Shown here in pieces: positions 17,131 to 25,224 of a DNA stretch of 64,000 nucleotides. Source of the DNA: Streptomyces mashuensis. Lineage in GTDB: Bacteria; Actinomycetota; Actinomycetes; Streptomycetales; Streptomycetaceae. The position numbers and the translations under genes were made by a program. The notes beneath the pieces are model-generated. The model did no database searches. It was not told where the DNA came from and saw only the letters and a program-made list of their open reading frames with translations. Within the stretch, counting starts at the first letter, position 1. Each line of letters begins with the position of its first letter. Location of the stretch: assembly GCF_014654785.1 (NCBI RefSeq), contig NZ_BNBD01000001.1, forward strand, positions 1,116,001 to 1,180,000, written 5' to 3'.

Positions 17131-17913
17131 ATGTCAACTGTTAAGCGCACCACTGCGCATGCCTTGTCCCACGAGGACATCATGTCCGTTGTGGACGGAA
17201 CCGCATTAGCAGTCCACATTCCGAACTTTGTCCACCCCGAAGCTCTCGCCATGGCCCGCGAGCAGCTCATGGACCACCCCGACCGGGGTGGTCTGAGTCA
17301 GGACACCGCTTTCCAGCGCATCGGCTTCGCCTATTCCGAGATAAGCGACGAGACCTCCCGCGACCGCTACCACAAGGAAGCCCGCGACAACATCCAGCGC
17401 ATGAGGGACCTCTTCGCCCCGTACGCCTCGCCCAGCGACGTGCTGCGGCTGCTGCTCGAGGAAGCCTGGGAGCCGGGCGCCAACCTCATGCACATGGCCG
17501 GGCGGAAGGCGTTCATCGGCATCTGCCGCTATCAGCACAAGGACGTCGACCTCAACCCCCACACCGACGCCCTCGAGCGGAACCTTCCGCCGGGCCACGT
17601 CCAGGGACTCAAGGCCCAGTTGTCGGTCAACATCTACATCAACATCCCGCGCTCGGGCGGCGAGCTCGAACTGTGGGGCACCGAACCGGGGGAGCGCGAC
17701 TACGACGAGCTCAGGGGCGAGCGCGTCTGGGGCATCGACCGGGACAGGATCGGCCCGCCCGCCGTGGTCGTCAAGCCCGCCCCCGGAGACCTGCTGTTGC
17801 TCAATCCCCGCCAGATCCACGCCGTTCGGCCCTCCGGTGACGAACCGCGCATCACCTTGGGCCACTTCATTGGTTACTACGGGCAGGACCGCCCGCTGGA
17901 GCTGTGGAGCTGA
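17131..17913 (+). CDS. 2-oxoglutarate/Fe(II)-dependent oxygenase
   Basis: The 260-residue protein has the facial triad of 2OG oxygenases: H144-T-D146 in LNPHTDALE and a distal histidine (H230 in LNPRQIHAV), with R240 (PRITLGHF) placed to bind the 2OG carboxylate. The intact aspartate argues for hydroxylation or desaturation rather than halogenation. Leu26 is encoded by TTA (17206-17208), so translation should depend on the bldA tRNA. The first 120 coding bases are only about 56% G+C by my count, far below neighbouring genes, a sign of transfer. It is the first gene of the island; the CDPS-like gene follows after 14 bases. The natural substrate is unknown, plausibly the neighbour's product or a free amino acid. 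Confidence 0.85.
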   Translation: MSTVKRTTAHALSHEDIMSVVDGTALAVHIPNFVHPEALAMAREQLMDHPDRGGLSQDTAFQRIGFAYSEISDETSRDRYHKEARDNIQRMRDLFAPYASPSDVLRLLLEEAWEPGANLMHMAGRKAFIGICRYQHKDVDLNPHTDALERNLPPGHVQGLKAQLSVNIYINIPRSGGELELWGTEPGERDYDELRGERVWGIDRDRIGPPAVVVKPAPGDLLLLNPRQIHAVRPSGDEPRITLGHFIGYYGQDRPLELWS

Positions 17914-17927
17914 AGGGGGAAACAAAG

Positions 17928-18671
17928 GTGAACAGCACTGAGAGCACCACTGTCGACGGCGCCGCCGACCAGTACGTCGTCGACGGCCGGACCAAGGCGA
18001 ACTTCGGCCTGGCCGCCAAACAGCTGTCCCTCTCCGGCAAGCGCGCCATCCTGCTGGTGAGCGTCGGTCAGCGCTACCACGAGGGCGACAAGCTCCGTGC
18101 CACAGTCGAACTGGTCAACCGCAGCGGCTTCCAGCAGCTGACCGTCGCTGTGGCCGACACACTGCAACGCACCAACTACCTCCGCCTCGGTCCCGAGGAC
18201 GCCTATGCCAGGGCCCTCCGAGAAGGGGACGAATGGCTGGAGCGCAACGACAAGCTCCTTGGCCGGCTGACCGTCGCCCATGACGTGCTGCGCTGGGACG
18301 AGGCGTTGCAGGACCCGTCCTACCCCGGCTTCCGGCAGCGCGTCGAGCAGGCGTACGCGCAGAACCCTGCCTACCGGGAGGCCGTGCACGCGACGATCGG
18401 CAAGTTCATCGAGCGACTTCTGGCGCGGGACCCGCAGGCCGACACCGAGGTGGCGTTCCGCAACTGCCTGTCCTACCTCATCGAGGAATGCCCCATCATC
18501 ATGCCCATGTGGGCACACCAGGGCTACGACTACGTCATCTATCCGCAACCGATGACCGCGGCCATGGCCGAAACCCAGCGCTTGTTCGTTACCGGGGAAT
18601 ATCCCGGGAAGGGTAGCTGGCTGTCACTGAAGTTCAAGAAGCGGGCCGGCGCTCCAGTAGCTGCCTCCTAA
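17928..18671 (+). CDS. Cyclodipeptide-synthase-like protein (XYP subgroup pattern)
   Basis: The 247-residue protein aligns, by eye and against my recollection of AlbC, with tRNA-dependent cyclodipeptide synthases, which join two aminoacyl groups taken from tRNAs. LLVSVGQRYHEGDKL carries Ser45 at the acyl-acceptor position (AlbC Ser37), with Gln48 where NYH enzymes have Asn40. LSYLIEECPI gives Y183 and E187 with the Y-x3-E spacing of AlbC Tyr178/Glu182. VIYPQPMTAAM gives Y205-P206, the Tyr-Pro of the XYP subgroup. The segment LQDPSYPGFRQRVEQAY matches the AlbC helix before the catalytic region. One oddity: the Gly two residues before the catalytic Ser appears to be Leu43. The GTG start at 17928 follows AAGGGGG. 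Activity and amino-acid choice are unproven. Confidence 0.75.
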   Translation: MNSTESTTVDGAADQYVVDGRTKANFGLAAKQLSLSGKRAILLVSVGQRYHEGDKLRATVELVNRSGFQQLTVAVADTLQRTNYLRLGPEDAYARALREGDEWLERNDKLLGRLTVAHDVLRWDEALQDPSYPGFRQRVEQAYAQNPAYREAVHATIGKFIERLLARDPQADTEVAFRNCLSYLIEECPIIMPMWAHQGYDYVIYPQPMTAAMAETQRLFVTGEYPGKGSWLSLKFKKRAGAPVAAS

Positions 18672-18731
18672 TTCACCGGCGGAATTTTCCGCCTGCCCGC
18701 TCCCGTCAAACCGTGTAGAGGACACGCCACC

Positions 18732-20294
18732 GTGACCGAAACAACCGACCGTAAATGGTGGGCATTCGCCGGCGTCAGTCTCATCAGTTTTCTGGGCTGT
18801 ATAGACCTGACCATCGTCAATACCGCTGCCCCGCAGATCCAGGCGGATCTCGGTGCGTCCGTGACCGACCTTCAGCTCATCGTCAACATCTTCATCGTCG
18901 CGCTGTCGATGTTCATGGTGACGATGGGGCGCCTGGCCGACAGCCATGGGCGGCGGCGTGTCCTCTACATCGGCACCGTCGTCTTCGGCCTGGCCTCCCT
19001 GGGCGCAGGCCTGGCGCCCACCACCGGGTGGCTGATCGCCTTCCGGTTCGCCCAGGGCGCTGCCGGGGCCGTGCTGTACACCTCCACCGGAGCCATCGTG
19101 CAGAACGCCTTCCCCGAGTCGCAGCGCGGCCGCGCCATCGGTGCCCTGTACGGCGTCAACGGCGTCGGTCTGGCCATCGGGCCGCTGCTCGGCGGCGTCA
19201 TCGTCTCCGCCCTGGGGTGGCACTGGGTCTTCTGGATCAACGTTCCCCTGGTCGTCCTGGCCCTCGCCCTGTGCTCCTTCAGCGTCCGCGAGTCGCGCAA
19301 CGAGCAGGCCGGTCCCGGCGTCGACTGGACCGGACTCGTGCTGATCAGTCTGGGCATCCCCGCGGTCGTGCTGGCCTTCACGCTCGGCGGCACCTGGGGC
19401 TGGTCGAGCGGGCGCACGCTCGGCCTGCTGGGCGGTGCCCTCCTCGTCCTCGTCCTCTTCCACATCGTCGAGCGCCGGGCCGCCGACCCCATCATCAACT
19501 TCGGTCTCTTCCGGCACCGGGCGTTCCTGACGGCGATCGTCTCCGACTTCGCGCTCGCCTGCTTCTACACCACCGTCCTGTTCCTGATGCCGCTGTACCT
19601 GCACGAGGTGCACGGATTCGGCGGGTACGCCACCGGCGCGCTCCTGCTGCCCTGCACCGCCGTCATGGCGGCGCTGTCGCCCTTCGTCGGACGCCTGACC
19701 GACCGCCACGGACCGCGCAAGCTGCTCTGCGTGGGCTTCACCGCCTTCACCGTCTCGGCGCTGCTGCTGACGCGGCTGACGCCAGGGAGCTCCCTCGTGT
19801 ATGTGGCCGTGGCCCTGGCCGCCATGGGCATCGGCTGGGCCTGCATCCTCGGCCCAGCCACCGTCTCCGCCCTGTCCTCGGTGCCCGAACGTCAGGCCGG
19901 CCTGGCCATGGGGTCCTCCTGGACCTTCCACAATCTGGGCGGTGCGATCGGCCTCGCGGCGGGCATCGTGCTCTACCGGGTGCAGGCCGAGGACAGCCTG
20001 GCCGCCGCCCTCGCCGACCGGCAGGCACCCTCCGGGGCGTGGGTGCGCGAGGCGGTCGGGGACCCGGAGAAGGCAGGAGAACTGATCCGGAATCACACCT
20101 CACTGAGCGACGGCGCGGTCACCGACGTCTTCGACCGTATGTTCACGCAGGGCACCCAGGCTGCCATGTGGCTGGTGACCGGGACCTCCCTCGCGGCCCT
20201 GCTGATCGTCGGCCTGCTGGCCCTCGCAGGGCGCCGCGCCCCCGGTGCGACGACGGCCGTGACCGAGCCGGTGGCCGACCGGCAGGTGGTCTGA
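18732..20294 (+). CDS. MFS exporter, DHA2 (14-span) family
   Basis: The 520-residue integral membrane protein has the DHA2 drug:H+ antiporter pattern. Motif A-like GRLADSHGRRRVLYIG lies after the second segment and motif C-like GVNGVGLAIGPLLGGVI near residue 145. About 14 hydrophobic spans are visible. LGCIDLTIVNTAAPQI in the first span matches the D1 motif of this family. The start is a GTG preceded by AGAGGACAC. It lies 60 bases after the CDPS-like gene and probably exports the island's product and confers self-protection (inference from context). A hairpin follows it. Confidence 0.92.
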   Translation: MTETTDRKWWAFAGVSLISFLGCIDLTIVNTAAPQIQADLGASVTDLQLIVNIFIVALSMFMVTMGRLADSHGRRRVLYIGTVVFGLASLGAGLAPTTGWLIAFRFAQGAAGAVLYTSTGAIVQNAFPESQRGRAIGALYGVNGVGLAIGPLLGGVIVSALGWHWVFWINVPLVVLALALCSFSVRESRNEQAGPGVDWTGLVLISLGIPAVVLAFTLGGTWGWSSGRTLGLLGGALLVLVLFHIVERRAADPIINFGLFRHRAFLTAIVSDFALACFYTTVLFLMPLYLHEVHGFGGYATGALLLPCTAVMAALSPFVGRLTDRHGPRKLLCVGFTAFTVSALLLTRLTPGSSLVYVAVALAAMGIGWACILGPATVSALSSVPERQAGLAMGSSWTFHNLGGAIGLAAGIVLYRVQAEDSLAAALADRQAPSGAWVREAVGDPEKAGELIRNHTSLSDGAVTDVFDRMFTQGTQAAMWLVTGTSLAALLIVGLLALAGRRAPGATTAVTEPVADRQVV

Positions 20295-20324
20295 CGGCGG
20301 CCCGGTCGGGCGAGCACAGGAATC

Positions 20325-20357
20325 GACGAGAGGGGCCCCGCCCGGGTCCCTCTCGTC
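20325..20357 (+). terminator. Hairpin between the exporter and FAD oxidoreductase genes
   Basis: GACGAGAGGG pairs with CCCTCTCGTC (10 bp) around a 13-base G/C-rich loop, followed by ATATGTTCATTTCC. It sits 30 bases past the exporter stop and 53 bases before the next gene. It could terminate the first three genes or attenuate into the fourth. Confidence 0.65.
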
Positions 20358-20409
20358 ATATGTTCATTTCCCTGAGCTGCGTGAACCCCGCTACCTGAGA
20401 GCCCTGCCC

Positions 20410-21777
20410 ATGACCCCTGATACCCCTCGTCACCACGTCGTCGTCCTCGGCGGAAGCCTCGCCGGCATGCTCGCCGCCGCCGCGCTCGTGCCGTACGCCG
20501 ACGTCACCGTCGTCGAACGGGACCGGCTCCCCGGCGGTCCTGCCCCGCGGCGGGGATTACCGCAGGCCCGGCACGTCCACCTGCTGTATTCCGGAGGCGC
20601 CCGCGCCATCGAGTCGCTGCTGCCCGGTACGCAGGAGCAGTGGCTCAGGGCCGGCGCACGCCGCATACCCCTTCCCACCGGGCTGGTGACCCTCACAGCC
20701 CAGGGCTGGCTCCGGCGCTGGCCCGAGATGCAGTATGCGATCGCCTGTTCTCGCGACCTCCTCGACCACGTCGTCCGCCGGCAGCTCCTCGCGCTGCCCG
20801 GCATCGGCCTCCTCGACGGTACGGAGGCCACCGGCCTGCTGGGCAGCGGCCGGCGCGTGACCGGAGTGACCCTTCGGGACGGCGGCGACGGAAGGGAGCG
20901 CACTCTTGAGGCGGACCTCGTCGTCGACGCCAGTGGCCGCGGATCCTCCGCACCGCAGTGGCTGGCGGCCCTCGGGTTCCCCGCGGTGCCCGAGCAAGCC
21001 GTCGATTCCGGTCTCGCCTACGCCACACGTGTCTTCCGTGCACCGGCCGGCACGGAGGAGTTCCCCGTCGTCGGCGTCCAGCCGGACGCACGGCAACCTG
21101 TGCCGGGCCAGTCGGCCAGTCTGGTGCCCATTGAGGACCACCGCTGGATGGTCACCCTCTCCGGTACACGCGGCGGCCACCCGTCGAAGGCGGGCGAAGC
21201 ATTCATCCCCTTCGCCCGGCAGGTGCGCCACCCGATCGTCGGGGACCTGATCACCATGGCCGAACCGCTCGGCGACGTGCACGTCACCCACAGCACGGTC
21301 AACCGGCGCAGGCTCTACGAGAAGGCCGAGGCATGGCTGGCAGGATTCCTCGTGCTCGGCGACGCGGTCGCCACCTACAACCCCATCTACGGCCAGGGAA
21401 TGTCGGTGGCCGCCCACAGCGCAGCCGCTCTCCGCGCAGCACTGGGCAGACGCGACCTGCGGGAGCCGGGGTTCGCCCGGGCCGTGCAGCGCACCATCGG
21501 CGGCATCGTCCAGAGCCCCTGGGAGCTCGCGACGGGGCAGGACATCCAGTACCCCGGCGCCATCGGCACGCAGCCGCCCGCGGCGGCCAGGCTCCTGCGC
21601 GGCTACATGGACCGCCTCATGCTCACCGCCACCGGCCGTGCCGCCACCTGCCACGCCCTCCTGGACGTCCTGACGCTCTCCGCGCCCGTCACCCGGCTTA
21701 TGGAACCCACCGTCGCCATCGGCGTCCTGCGCGGGCCCCGGCTCCCCCTGCTGCAAGAGCCGCCACTGCCCGCGTAA
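20410..21777 (+). CDS. FAD-dependent oxidoreductase/monooxygenase
   Basis: The 455-residue protein belongs to the glutathione-reductase-type flavoprotein group that includes aromatic hydroxylases and tryptophan halogenases. VVVLGGSLAGMLAAAAL near residue 10 is the ADP-binding Rossmann motif. DLVVDASGRGS near residue 174 is the central motif. GDAVATYNPIYGQGMSVAA near residue 317 is the FAD-ribityl motif. I see no clear halogenase WxWxIP motif, so mono-oxygenation or dehydrogenation is more likely. Leu50 is a TTA codon (20557-20559), so this gene is also predicted to be bldA-dependent. It is probably a second tailoring enzyme of the island, though the preceding hairpin allows separate control. 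The substrate is unknown. Confidence 0.85.
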   Translation: MTPDTPRHHVVVLGGSLAGMLAAAALVPYADVTVVERDRLPGGPAPRRGLPQARHVHLLYSGGARAIESLLPGTQEQWLRAGARRIPLPTGLVTLTAQGWLRRWPEMQYAIACSRDLLDHVVRRQLLALPGIGLLDGTEATGLLGSGRRVTGVTLRDGGDGRERTLEADLVVDASGRGSSAPQWLAALGFPAVPEQAVDSGLAYATRVFRAPAGTEEFPVVGVQPDARQPVPGQSASLVPIEDHRWMVTLSGTRGGHPSKAGEAFIPFARQVRHPIVGDLITMAEPLGDVHVTHSTVNRRRLYEKAEAWLAGFLVLGDAVATYNPIYGQGMSVAAHSAAALRAALGRRDLREPGFARAVQRTIGGIVQSPWELATGQDIQYPGAIGTQPPAAARLLRGYMDRLMLTATGRAATCHALLDVLTLSAPVTRLMEPTVAIGVLRGPRLPLLQEPPLPA

Positions 21778-21784
21778 AACCAGC

Positions 21785-21814
21785 GTGCCCCAGCTCCGGA
21801 CGGAGCTGGGGCAC
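21785..21814. terminator. Bidirectional terminator between convergent genes
   Basis: A perfect 13-bp stem (GTGCCCCAGCTCC with GGAGCTGGGGCAC) around a GGAC loop sits between the FAD oxidoreductase (stop at 21777) and the leftward aminopeptidase (stop at 21832), serving both. Confidence 0.85.
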
Positions 21815-21831
21815 GGGGTGCACGGGGTTGC

Positions 21832-23433
21832 TTACTTCGCGGCGGTCGCCTTCGGCGGCTCCGGGGTGGCGTGCGGGGCGCACGTCACGTCCTTGCCGTC
21901 CACCTTGCCCGTGAGCAGGTAGGCGTCGACGCGGTCGTTGATGCAGGGGTTCTTGAGGCCCGTGACGCCGTGGGAGCCGGCGTCCTTCTCGGTGATGAGC
22001 TGCGAGCCGCGGAAGCGCTTGTGCAGCTCCACCGCGCCCTGGTACGGGGTGGCGGCGTCACGCGTGGACTGGACGATCATCGTCGCCGGCAGGCCCTTGT
22101 GCGTGGTGACCTCGAGGGGGGTGGACTGCGGGGCCTTCCACGTGGCGCAGGGGAGGTTCATCCAGGCGTTGGACCACGTCATGAACGGGGCCTTCTGGTG
22201 GATGCGGGTGTTGTCCCGGTCCCACTTCTTCCAGCTGGTCGGCCACTTGGCGTCGGCGCACTCGACGGCCGTGTAGACGGCGTTGCTGTTCTCCGACGCG
22301 ATGTTGCCCGCGCGGTCGGCCAGGTTCGGGCCGGCGGCCTCGACGAGCGCCTTGGTGTCACCGGCGCGGTACTTCTTCCAGGTGTCCGCGACCGGGACCC
22401 ACGACGAGTCGTAGTACGCGGCGCTCTGGAAGAAGTTGATCAGCTCGGCCGGGCCGACGACCCCGCCGATGGGCTGCTTCTTGGCGGCGGCGCGCAGCTT
22501 CTCCCACTCGCGCTGCACCTTGTCGCGCGTGTCGCCGATGTGGAAGACCGAGTCGTACTTGGCGACCCAGCTCTCCCAGTCCTTGAAGCGGCCCTCGAAG
22601 GCGACGTCCTGCTCCAGGTTGGCCTGGTACCAGATGTTGTCCTGGGCCGGGTTGACGACGCTGTCCACGATCAGGCGGCGCACGTGCGTCGGGAAGAGGG
22701 TGCCGTAGACGGCGCCGATGTAGGTGCCGTACGAGACGCCCAGGTAGTTGAGCTTCTTGTCACCGAGCGCGGCACGGATGACGTCGATGTCGCGGGCCGT
22801 GTTCGGCGTGGTGAGGTACGGCAGGATCCAGCCGCTGCGCTCGGCGCAGCCGTCCGCGTACGCCTTGGCCAGCTTGCGCTGGGCGAGCTTGTCGGCCTCG
22901 CTGCCCGGCACCGGGTCGGCCTTGGGCGCCTTGACGAACTCCTGCGGGTCGACGCAGGAGATCGGGGCGGAGTGGCCGACGCCGCGCGGGTCGAAGCCGA
23001 CGAAGTCGTACGCCTTGGCGGTCTTCGCCCACAGCGGGCTCTTGGTCGTGATCCGCTTGGGGAAGCGAAGGCCGGAGCCGCCCGGGCCGCCCGGGTTGTA
23101 CACCAGCGAGCCCTGGCGCTCGGCGGCGGTGCCGGTGGACTTGGCGCGGTCCACGGCGATCTTGATGGTCTTGCCGTTCGGCTTGGCGTAGTCGACGGGC
23201 ACGGTGACCCAGCCGCACTCGATGGGCTTCTCCAGCCCCCAGTCGGCCGGGCAGTCCTGCCACTTCACGCCCGTCTTCGCCGCCCGCTCGGCAGCGATCT
23301 TCACGCCCTTGGCCTCGGCGGCCCCGCCCGGCACGTACTCGGCGGCGGAGGCCGTCGGGGCGGCCAGGAACCCGGCGACGAGCGCGCTCGCCACCACGGT
23401 TCCGGCCGCGCCGGCTATCGCGTTTGGTCTCAC
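21832..23433 (-). CDS. Secreted tripeptidyl aminopeptidase-type alpha/beta hydrolase
   Basis: The 533-residue precursor has a signal peptide (GTG start; cleavage near ASA-AEY, residue 31) and matches the Streptomyces Tap/SlpD/SlpE group (peptidase family S33). The nucleophile block is YLGVSYGTYIGAVYG (Ser near residue 227), and a TAP-like C-terminal domain (about 410-520) carries the late His in EKDAGSHGVTG. These enzymes release tripeptides or remove propeptides outside the cell. The C-terminus has a conserved Cys pair region (NPCIND, VTCAP). It lies downstream of a bidirectional terminator and is transcribed alone. Confidence 0.93.
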   Translation of the reverse strand: MRPNAIAGAAGTVVASALVAGFLAAPTASAAEYVPGGAAEAKGVKIAAERAAKTGVKWQDCPADWGLEKPIECGWVTVPVDYAKPNGKTIKIAVDRAKSTGTAAERQGSLVYNPGGPGGSGLRFPKRITTKSPLWAKTAKAYDFVGFDPRGVGHSAPISCVDPQEFVKAPKADPVPGSEADKLAQRKLAKAYADGCAERSGWILPYLTTPNTARDIDVIRAALGDKKLNYLGVSYGTYIGAVYGTLFPTHVRRLIVDSVVNPAQDNIWYQANLEQDVAFEGRFKDWESWVAKYDSVFHIGDTRDKVQREWEKLRAAAKKQPIGGVVGPAELINFFQSAAYYDSSWVPVADTWKKYRAGDTKALVEAAGPNLADRAGNIASENSNAVYTAVECADAKWPTSWKKWDRDNTRIHQKAPFMTWSNAWMNLPCATWKAPQSTPLEVTTHKGLPATMIVQSTRDAATPYQGAVELHKRFRGSQLITEKDAGSHGVTGLKNPCINDRVDAYLLTGKVDGKDVTCAPHATPEPPKATAAK

Positions 23434-23503
23434 GTAGGAATCCCCCTGCTGGGTGCGCCGCTTGGTCTGCGGCGGTGATCACGCGGTCTGCGGGGGAATC
23501 CTT

Positions 23504-24460
23504 TCATCCCGGGTGGGGTCGGGAACAGGCCATGGGGGGCCCAATTCCCGCCGCACCGGCGGTTCGTGGGGCGAACTGCCCCGCCTCGTCGGCACCTGCG
23601 GCAGAAGTTACCTGTGAGTAGGTGGGGGTGGAATGTCGCATTCCACCCCCTTGTGGACGCGGGCACGGGCCCAGCTCCTCCATCACCGGACCGAGCACCC
23701 CGGCCAGCGCCAGCGCGTCCGGCGCCACCGCCGTGACCAGCGCCGCCGGCCCCGCCAGCGGCGTCACCACCGCCGACGGGCCCAGGACGCGCGCCGGCAC
23801 CGGCCGGTCCGCGAAGGCCGGGTCCACCACGACCACCTGCCCCACCGCGCGGTGGCCGCCCAGCACCGCGCCCCCGTCCCAGCCCGGGCACCCGTCCCCG
23901 TACGCCAGCTCCTGGTCGAGCAACAGCCGCCCGGCCCGGCGCACCACCAGCCGGGTCACCAGCCGCCCCGTGGGCTCGCCCGCCCGGCCCAGCACCTGCA
24001 CCTCGCGCAGCAGCAACCGCGCGCCGGCGTCCAGTTCCACGTACGTCGTCTGCCGCAGGTCGCTGCCGCGCGCCGACACCAGCGGCTCGGGCAGCCAGCA
24101 CAGCGTGGCGCCCGCCCCCGCGTCCAGCCGGACGTCGTACGTCGCGGGGGCACCCGTCCGGCCGGGCAGCGCGACGGTGGCCGCGGCCGTGGTGAAGCGC
24201 AGCGCGGCGTCCGCCGCCACGCTCGCCTCCAGCCGCAGCGCGTCCCCGCCGAGCGGTGCGCTCATCGCCCCCACCAGGCAGACCCGCGCCTCCCGCCCCT
24301 CCGGCCGCAGCCGGCGCAGCGCCAGCGGGCCGTCACTCTCCAGCGCCGGCAGGGCCGTACCGCCCCGCCCGTCCGGCACGGCGACGATCCGCGCGGTCGC
24401 CCGCACCCCGGCCGGCCCGACGAGGGCGCCCGCCGGCGCCCCGCTCGGCACCGTCGTCAT
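23504..24460 (-). CDS. ureD: Urease accessory protein UreD, with an extended C-terminus
   Basis: The 318-residue scaffold binds apo-urease with UreF and UreG for nickel insertion. Typical UreD/UreH blocks are present: LRLEASVAADAALRFTT, RSDLRQTTY-like GSDLRQTTYVELDAGA, and LAYGDGCPGWDG. The start overlaps the ureG stop by one base (TGATG). Family members are usually near 250-280 residues. Here about 40 extra residues follow MEELGPC, of low-complexity Ala/Gly/Ser character, and their codons run straight through a 12-bp hairpin. A lost stop codon is one explanation. It is the last gene of the urease operon. Confidence 0.85.
   Translation of the reverse strand: MTTVPSGAPAGALVGPAGVRATARIVAVPDGRGGTALPALESDGPLALRRLRPEGREARVCLVGAMSAPLGGDALRLEASVAADAALRFTTAAATVALPGRTGAPATYDVRLDAGAGATLCWLPEPLVSARGSDLRQTTYVELDAGARLLLREVQVLGRAGEPTGRLVTRLVVRRAGRLLLDQELAYGDGCPGWDGGAVLGGHRAVGQVVVVDPAFADRPVPARVLGPSAVVTPLAGPAALVTAVAPDALALAGVLGPVMEELGPCPRPQGGGMRHSTPTYSQVTSAAGADEAGQFAPRTAGAAGIGPPMACSRPHPG
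23624..23650 (-). terminator. Terminator-like hairpin within the ureD tail
   Basis: GGGGGTGGAATG and CATTCCACCCCC form a perfect 12-bp stem with a TCG loop. It would normally mark the end of the urease operon, yet the ureD frame continues through it for another 120 bases. Confidence 0.65.
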
Positions 24461-25152
24461 CAGGCCGCCGCCCGCCACGCCGCCAGCTGCCCGGCCACCC
24501 ACGCGCGCACCGGCTCCACGCCGCCCTCGGCCGTCACCGACGTGAACACCACCGGCAGCCCTCCGCGCCGCTCCTTCGCGTCGCGGGCCATCGTCTCCAG
24601 ATCGGCCCCCACATACGGCGCGAGGTCGGTCTTGTTGACCACCAGCAGGTCGGCGGTGGTGATACCGGGGCCGCCCTTGCGCGGGATGTCGTCGCCGCCC
24701 GCCACGTCGATGACGAAGACCTGCGCGTCGACCAGGCCCTTGGAGAACGTCGCGGTGAGGTTGTCGCCCCCGGACTCGACCAGCACCAGGTCCAGTGGGC
24801 CCAGGGCGTCCTCCAGGTCCTCCACGGCCTCCAGGTTGGCCGAGATGTCGTCACGGATCGCGGTGTGCGGGCAGGCGCCCGTCTCGACGGCGGTGATCCG
24901 CTCCGGCGGCAGCACCGCGTGCCGCAGCAGGAACTCGGCGTCCTCCCGCGTGTAGATGTCATTGGTCACCACCGCCAGCGACAGCTCGTCCCGCAGTGCG
25001 CGGCACAGCGCCGCCACGGTGGCCGTCTTCCCCGAGCCGACCGGGCCGCCCAGCCCGATCCGCAGCGCCCGGCGCGAGCCGTCGGCGCGCAGTGGGGAGG
25101 CCGCGCTGTAGGTGTGGCGGTGGGGGAAGGACGTGTCGTGGTCCAGGTGCAT
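24460..25152 (-). CDS. ureG: Urease accessory GTPase UreG
   Basis: The 230-residue SIMIBI-class GTPase drives nickel delivery to urease. The P-loop [12 protein letters not shown] lies near residue 37, [14 protein letters not shown] near residue 65, the metal-linked [13 protein letters not shown] near residue 88, and the G4 motif NKTD near residue 170. The N-terminus [16 protein letters not shown] is histidine-rich, as in many UreG proteins, and may bind nickel; this matters because no ureE is present. The start follows AAGGAGCCCCC. Confidence 0.96.
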   Translation of the reverse strand: MHLDHDTSFPHRHTYSAASPLRADGSRRALRIGLGGPVGSGKTATVAALCRALRDELSLAVVTNDIYTREDAEFLLRHAVLPPERITAVETGACPHTAIRDDISANLEAVEDLEDALGPLDLVLVESGGDNLTATFSKGLVDAQVFVIDVAGGDDIPRKGGPGITTADLLVVNKTDLAPYVGADLETMARDAKERRGGLPVVFTSVTAEGGVEPVRAWVAGQLAAWRAAA

Positions 25153-25162
25153 GGGGGCTCCT

Positions 25163-25192
25163 TCGCAAGCAGTCGCAAGCAGTCGCAAGCAT
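25163..25192. repeat. Three tandem 10-bp repeats in the ureF-ureG gap
   Basis: TCGCAAGCAG occurs twice and TCGCAAGCAT once, head to tail, immediately upstream of the ureG ribosome site in the 72-base gap. It probably arose by slippage. It would change ureF-ureG spacing if copy number varies. Confidence 0.6.
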
Positions 25193-25224
25193 TCGCCGGC
25201 AGGTGACGTAGGGGAGGCGGTGGT

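Noticed and set aside
17131-17913. Radical halogenase reading of the 2OG enzyme
   Set aside because: Known 2OG halogenases replace the triad Asp with Ala or Gly; here H-T-D is intact.
20410-21777. Flavin-dependent halogenase reading of the FAD enzyme
   Set aside because: The FAD motifs fit the wider superfamily, but I see no W-x-W-x-I-P motif or clear catalytic lysine context.
25163-25192. CRISPR-like repeat array
   Set aside because: The three 10-bp units are directly adjacent with no spacers, and no cas genes are present.
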